DNA from: Phallusia fumigata
Lineage: Eukaryota; Chordata; Ascidiacea; Phlebobranchia; Ascidiidae
Assembly: GCA_008931825.1 (NCBI GenBank)
Contig: QXVZ01026395.1
Coordinates: 1-25,904, forward strand
Direction: 5' to 3'
DNA length: 25,904 bases
Below the pieces are notes generated by a model. It was given only the letters and a program-made list of their open reading frames with translations, was not told the DNA's origin and did not search any database. Shown here one piece after another: positions 21,966 through 25,904 of this stretch; positions within the stretch are counted from its first letter, which is position 1; every line of letters begins with the position of its first letter. The position numbers and the translations under genes are program-made.

Positions 21966-22765
21966 ACATGAAAATGCATACGTGAGACATCAAAACACAA
22001 CACATCCTAATTATTAATTATAAATAGTATAAACATGACTTCAACCAAATAATTATTTCAACATTGGCCTTGAAAAGATGCCGAAATTTTAACGGATGTT
22101 GCCATGCAACGCTCCGCGTTTTATGTACCACGTGCTTAATGGAACCAGCATTGAAAGCCAAAATCGTTAGCATGAACCGGTGACAGAAAAGCAACTAACA
22201 ACCTTGTCGATGACCTTCACGATTAAACTTTAATGATTCCTATGTGGATTTGAAAAATCAATAATTCAAAATTCGATGTCGGTTTTCTATGCAGTTGAGA
22301 TTTTGTGTCACAAACGAGTCTCAGAATCATTTAAGAGATCTTCTAATCCCCTTGGCAAAAAAGCATGGGAATGCATTAAAAACCGCAGGAACAGCAGCCG
22401 GCGCGTTTTCATCAGATAACGCACAAAAGAGCCAAGGTTAATGTGTACGGCAAAGGATGACAGGGCCCAGGGAAATAGGTGGGTGTTATATAACGGATTG
22501 GTTCCGGCTTCTGCCAAACTGACGCCGCAAATGAATTTTATAATCGAGTTTTATTGGGAAAAACGATGGATATTGACAGGAGCCCTTCTGGGTGGTTGGT
22601 TTGTTAAATATGAAGAGGGCGGAGATTTTATTTTTACGATAGTGAAACTGATTTTGGCGGCAACTGGCTTGGTGAAATTGCTTAATTTCTTGGATTTTTC
22701 TGAAAAAAAAATGAGCAAGGACATGACGAAAAAAAAACAAGAAACACCATTCTACGCCATTAAAC
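21966..22765. other. Region 3' of the TRPV gene, with two small plus-strand open frames
   Basis: No established gene is visible. On the plus strand a 50-codon frame from ATG at 22289 stops at 22439-22441. A 129-codon frame (22441-22830) starts within that stop, as TAATG. Neither matches a family I can name with confidence. On the minus strand this interval may contain the TRPV 3' end or untranslated region, with several AATAAA motifs. Confidence 0.35.
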
Positions 22766-22841
22766 TTATACCACTGGATTTATTCCAAACACAAAGTTCA
22801 GCTGTCTGTAGCTCACAAAGTTTAGTGTAAGTATTTTTTCT
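22766..22841 (-). CDS. Candidate TRPV terminal exon (alternative A)
   Basis: Acceptor ATTTACTTACAG (AG at 22843-22842) opens a frame that fits the phase of the preceding donor. It encodes 24 residues ending FVFGINPVV and a TAA stop at 22768-22766, overlapped by an AATAAA. The alternative B acceptor at 22701-22700, with a long T run, opens a 70-codon frame to a stop at 22486. No family signature decides between them. Confidence 0.3.
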
Positions 22842-25778
22842 CTGTAAGTAAATATTCCAATGTTGTCAAGTCACATCTACATATTAGACAAAAGTATTGT
22901 TCGAATTTTAGTTGCCGAAATACTTACTTAAAATTGCGGACAACAAACCAGCGCTCATTGGATCCCTCGCCAGGTTGTGAGTAACGACTCTGCTTCTGTT
23001 GGCGTTTTTCCTTTGGGACCGAACGCTCCATTATCTGTCAAGACACGAAGAGTTTGGATTCTTTTAGCAAAAAAAAACAGTTAAATCCGATTATACGATG
23101 GGTTTTGACGATTAAATAGATTACAGACCACCACGTCATTACACAATAGCGAAGGGCGATGCACCCGTTTCAAACTGTTAACATGGTGATGTATCAGGAT
23201 GAATTATGTATGCATCGTATCTGTTTGAACCCTAACCACTTCCTTACGTTATTTGATGATTGATTTGAGGCCTTACTTTCAATTTTTGTCATTAACATGG
23301 CGGGAAAAAGTAGGGAAATGGAGGAATCTCTTTCCCGGGAAACCGGCCCCTACTCGCAGGAAATTGTTTTGTCTGTTTGTGTAACAAGTCAAAATTGCAA
23401 ACGTCGAAAATGAATACTGCAGTGGGATACGTTAACTGTGTCAGTCTCTATTAGTTTATTATTTCTTTTACGTGTAGCAACTTAGGGGATTAACCGAAAA
23501 TCGGCGGGAAATTTTGGATGGCTTTCCGAAAAATCTGAGTTTTTTCTATTTCTGGTTATACCGAAGTTTTGACTCGATACTTACCAGAACAATTCTGGCC
23601 CATTGTCTCTGCCATTCCCATCTCGTTTCAGCTATCACGTTGAACGTGTATCCCATCATCGCAATAAGCACATTGATCAGCAACACAGTGCCCAGCACCA
23701 TGTAGAACACGAAGATGGTCTACAACAGTATGCAATTATTTTTCGACGGGCCACGTACGTATCAGAAAGTAACTCAATCCTGCATATCAGTTGTGTTGTT
23801 TCTTTATAACACGCATTTAATAGCATTGTTTTGACAAGCTGGTAGGAGTATATGTTATGGCTAAGCAATGAAACAGCAAGATTGCCTTTCGCAAAATGTC
23901 GTTTATATGAACAAAATGGTTTGTTTTAAAGTCCAAATTAGCCTTAACGGGGCGGTCAGAATCAACCGAACGCCCATAATGGCCCAGGGACGTGCAATTT
24001 ACAAGTCTGGTCTTCACGGCATCGTATTAAAGATTAGTATGGTTGTATACACAGACTAAACAACTAACGACTTATATCCAAGACGACAATCTAGTTTTGC
24101 TTGAGGTATTTCAATCCGTGATTGGCTCAGTAACCATATACTTTTTAGCGGCAAAATTCCGATAAAATGCCTGCCTGCCCGGCGTCTCCACCGTGCGGTA
24201 ATCTAAACCAACACAACATAGTCGTTAGGTGGCGCTCACCTTTGCCGCATTTGGGTTGTTGGAGCGGTCAAAATCTTCGTAGAGATCGCCGAATTCTCCC
24301 AGAGTGATAACAAACATGCCGAGTATGGATAGACCAGGGTTAGAAAACAGTTCGTGGTTGACGCCGCGGAAGATCACATACATCGCTGAGAGGCGCAGGG
24401 TACAAAATTAGTTTACGCAAGGAAAACAAAACGCAGGGTTAAAAATTAATAAATTCACAAAATCTGCTAAGCTTTGACACGGAAAAATGAAATAGTCAAA
24501 GTGTTCTTTGATGTAAAATAAAGTTGTGAAATGCTCAAATGTTTTTTTTAAGACAAATTTCTTTTAAGCAAAATTTGCAAACGAAATATTTATTTGGATC
24601 TACATTATGAAGGTATCGATAAGATATGAAGCAACATTGATATCTTCGCACACCTTGTGAGAATCCAACTAGAAAAATACAATAGATGACAAGAAATCGG
24701 AGAAGATCGCCAATCACCATGTTGTAGATTGCAATGATGAATGGTCCAACGATCTTAAACCCCCTGCAACATACCAAAGTATACGAGCACACTTGCAGAC
24801 AGCTAAAACAAACTAATTCAGACAATGGTAGAAACCTGCAATAGAACAACCAGTGTGGAATACAAGTACAGATTGCAATAGTAAGCAGGACAGCTTCTGC
24901 TTCAACAGAACAAGTGAGTCTGCAGGGTAGAATAGCCAAAACAAACAGCAGGGATATGTAGAAGCTGGCGTTCATCGGAGCAGTGTACATTGTAGATAGG
25001 AACGAAACGATTTTCTGCAAGTAAACAACATCAACAATGACGTGACGTCGATTTTGTTGCGATGACGTCATGTCACATCAGGTGACGTCATCAAGGTATC
25101 TCTTATGAAATGAAATTTCCCCAGGGAGGAATTTTCACTTTGTAATTTAAGTTATTCATCAAAAGTGTAGCATTTCGTTATAGGTAGACCAGTGGTTTCA
25201 AACCTTTTAATGTCACTTTATACCACTACTTGTAGGAATACATCAAAAAAAGTTGGGATTAGGTAACTACAGGGTTAGGAATGAACGTGGGTTAAAAATG
25301 TTAATATCACACAGGCNCGTGACGTCGATTTTGTTGCGATGACGTCATGTCACATCAGGTGACGTCATCAAGGTATCTCTTATGAAATGAAATTTCCCCA
25401 GGGAGGAATTTTCACTTTGTAATTTAAGTTATTCATCAAAAGTGTAGCATTTCGTTATAGGTAGACCAGTGGTTTCAAACCTTTTAATGTCACTTTATAC
25501 CACTACTTGTAGGAATACATCAAAAAAAGTTGGGATTAGGTAACTACAGGGTTAGGAATGAACGTGGGTTAAAAATGTTAATATCACACAGGCCCTGTTT
25601 TGTTGCAGCATACCTCTTTATATATGTCGTATACAGCCACCACTATGTACCCAATTGCCATAAAATAAACGAGTATTTCAAGAACAAAGCGAGCAATTTG
25701 TTCACTGTCCGTTGCTTTGATCAAGTAACAAGAATCCACCAAAGTTGTAACGTTTGTCGAATTGTTTGTAACATAGAT
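22766..25778 (-). CDS. TRPV-family cation channel, 3' part (partial gene)
   Basis: Six minus-strand exons join with exact phase agreement: 25778-25614, 25014-24836, 24763-24654, 24385-24240, 23719-23585 and 23034-22928. A seventh, terminal exon is uncertain (22841-22766 or 22699-22486). They encode the S1-S2 outer loop, S2, S3, S4, S5, pore loop, S6 and TRP box of a TRPV channel, a plasma-membrane tetrameric cation channel of sensory and osmotic/calcium signalling. Diagnostic stretches are [47 protein letters not shown] and [14 protein letters not shown]. The N-terminal ankyrin repeats and S1 must lie beyond 25904. The filter sequence is closer in style to invertebrate OSM-9/Inactive channels than to TRPV1-4, but the exact subtype needs phylogeny. 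The end coordinate depends on the terminal-exon choice. Confidence 0.9.
22928..23034 (-). CDS. TRPV exon: post-TRP-box cytoplasmic segment
   Basis: 35 codons plus two bases after acceptor TCTTGACAG. It starts [11 protein letters not shown], which continues the ARIVL of the previous exon as in other TRPV proteins (ERSxP), and later contains ERWFVVRNF, matching the conserved RW-x-x-V segment. The exon ends at a consensus donor AA|GTAAGT. If that donor were not used, the frame would stop after one more codon (AAG TAA, stop at 22926-22924), so this could also be the last coding exon. Confidence 0.8.
23585..23719 (-). CDS. TRPV exon: S6 and TRP box
   Basis: This exon has exactly 45 codons, phase 0 at both ends, with acceptor CTGTTGTAG and donor CTG|GTAAGT. 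S6 reads [20 protein letters not shown], with the gate-lining Asn and the conserved NxLIAMMG. It is followed by [17 protein letters not shown], the TRP helix with its invariant Trp residues. This is the most diagnostic exon for assignment to TRPV. Confidence 0.92.
24240..24385 (-). CDS. TRPV exon: pore loop
   Basis: Two bases plus 48 codons. The exon contains the turret, the pore helix ([13 protein letters not shown]) and the segment [13 protein letters not shown] before S6. The selectivity-filter region is TLGEFGD rather than the Gly-Met-Gly-Asp/Glu pattern of TRPV1-4 or the Ile-Asp of TRPV5/6. It is unusually acidic, with Glu, Asp, Glu, Asp and Asp within 12 residues. Donor AAG|GTGAGC. Confidence 0.88.
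24654..24763 (-). CDS. TRPV exon: S4-S5 linker and S5
   Basis: This 110-base exon completes the Arg codon and encodes [15 protein letters not shown], the amphipathic S4-S5 linker typical of TRPV, then S5 ending in GFSQ. It is preceded by an intron of only 72 bases. Donor CAAG|GTGTGC leaves one base, which joins the next exon to make Ala (GFSQA, a conserved TRPV motif). Confidence 0.9.
24836..25014 (-). CDS. TRPV exon: S3 and S4
   Basis: This exon has 59 codons plus two bases, with acceptor TTACTTGCAG and donor TGCAG|GTTTCT. It contains S3 ([19 protein letters not shown]) and S4 ([21 protein letters not shown]). As in TRPV channels generally, S4 lacks the regular arginines of voltage-gated channels. 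The exon ends in the middle of the Arg codon of the TRPV S4-S5 motif (R|GF). Confidence 0.85.
25043..25090. promoter_or_regulatory. Three CRE-like octamers at 20-bp spacing
   Basis: TGACGTCG at 25043 and TGACGTCA at 25063 and 25083 start exactly 20 bases apart. TGACGTCA is the palindromic cAMP-response element bound by CREB/ATF dimers. The sites lie in a TRPV intron and could be an intronic enhancer. They recur at 25320, 25340 and 25360 only because of the assembly duplication. Confidence 0.4.
25187..25259. mobile_element. Decayed hAT-like MITE remnant in a TRPV intron
   Basis: CAGTGGTTTCAAACCTTTT at 25190 resembles a hAT left end, and AAAAAGTTGGGA near 25,248-25,258 resembles the matching right end with its outer bases lost. 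TAGGTA flanks both sides (25181 and 25260), perhaps the remains of an 8-bp target duplication. It is repeated in the second copy of the 276-bp segment. Confidence 0.35.
25317..25317. other. Single-N contig join
   Basis: The N lies between the two 276-bp copies inside a TRPV intron. Confidence 0.85.
25318..25593 (+). repeat. Second copy of the 276-bp intron repeat
   Basis: It starts directly after the N with CGTGACGTCGATTTTG and ends at ATATCACACAGGC, after which unique sequence leads into the S2 exon. Identity to the first copy suggests both contigs end in the same haplotype and simply overlap. Confidence 0.85.
25614..25778 (-). CDS. TRPV exon: S1-S2 loop and S2
   Basis: This exon has 55 codons, phase 0 at both ends, with acceptor TTTTGTTTTCAG and donor GAG|GTATGC. 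It begins with an extracellular loop containing N-glycosylation sequons (Asn5, Asn6 and Asn9 of the exon). S2 follows at about exon residues 28-48 ([20 protein letters not shown]), then the cytoplasmic YDIYKE. It is the most upstream exon in the window; the rest of the window to 25904 appears intronic. Confidence 0.85.
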
Positions 25779-25904
25779 CTGAAAACAAAATTTGTGTTGA
25801 CACAATTAGGCACATAACATCACAGAAATAGGGATGTTCGAAATGTTGGCTATTCTAGAATAGTCGTTTCGAATCCATAATATCGAGTACAAGTCTTATG
25901 TTAA

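Larger units (their letters stand above)
25041..25316 (+). repeat. First copy of 276-bp repeat within a TRPV intron
   Basis: By eye this is identical to 25318-25593, the two copies separated by an N. It lies within the intron between the S2 exon and the S3-S4 exon, so the true intron is probably about 280 bases shorter than it appears here. Confidence 0.85.

Noticed and set aside
23297-23413. 38-codon plus-strand frame beginning [14 protein letters not shown]
   Set aside because: It is very short, lies inside a TRPV intron on the opposite strand, and has no motif or other support.
25845-25880. B-box-like TCGTTTCGAATCC near the right edge
   Set aside because: No A box at proper distance and no flanking stems; likely chance.

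Overview
The window looks like nuclear DNA of an invertebrate animal, most likely a tunicate of the Ciona type. It is AT-rich with sparse coding sequence and short GT-AG introns, one TRP channel gene, one intronless seven-helix receptor gene, tRNA-derived SINEs and hAT-type MITEs. The tunicate placement is inference; nothing here proves the species.

Layout. Positions 1-11,100 are almost entirely non-coding: A/T-rich DNA, a bZIP-type TGACGT cluster near 7,600 and hAT-like remnants near 7,393-7,538 and 8,573. One exon-like open frame lies at 11,157-11,493 (minus), followed by a class-II-tRNA-derived SINE (11,630-11,755). Positions 12,133-15,291 hold two versions of one non-coding locus; they differ by a 149-bp insertion, and each carries a truncated SINE. 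Positions 15,293-17,066 are short contigs with no recognisable gene. A tRNA-like fossil (17,322-17,388) precedes an intact single-exon seven-transmembrane receptor gene (17,681-18,766, plus). From there to 22,288 the sequence is non-coding apart from a duplicated receptor 3' end and a clean 224-bp hAT-type MITE with an 8-bp target duplication (21,734-21,957). From 25,778 down to about 22,900 the minus strand carries six exons of a TRPV-type cation channel: S2 through S6, pore and TRP box. Their splice phases fit exactly. The ankyrin repeats and S1 lie beyond the right edge.

Assembly structure is the dominant pattern. Eight single N bases (4733, 13649, 15292, 16593, 17066, 19045, 21081, 25317) mark contig joins. 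At five of them (4733, 13649, 19045, 21081, 25317) the sequence before the N is repeated after it. These are best read as unmerged overlapping or allelic contig ends, not real tandem duplications. The second receptor '3' copy' and the repeated segment in the first TRPV intron are therefore probably artefacts.

No multi-gene system is visible. The two clear genes (an orphan seven-helix receptor and a TRPV channel) could both act in sensory signalling, but nothing in the sequence links them.
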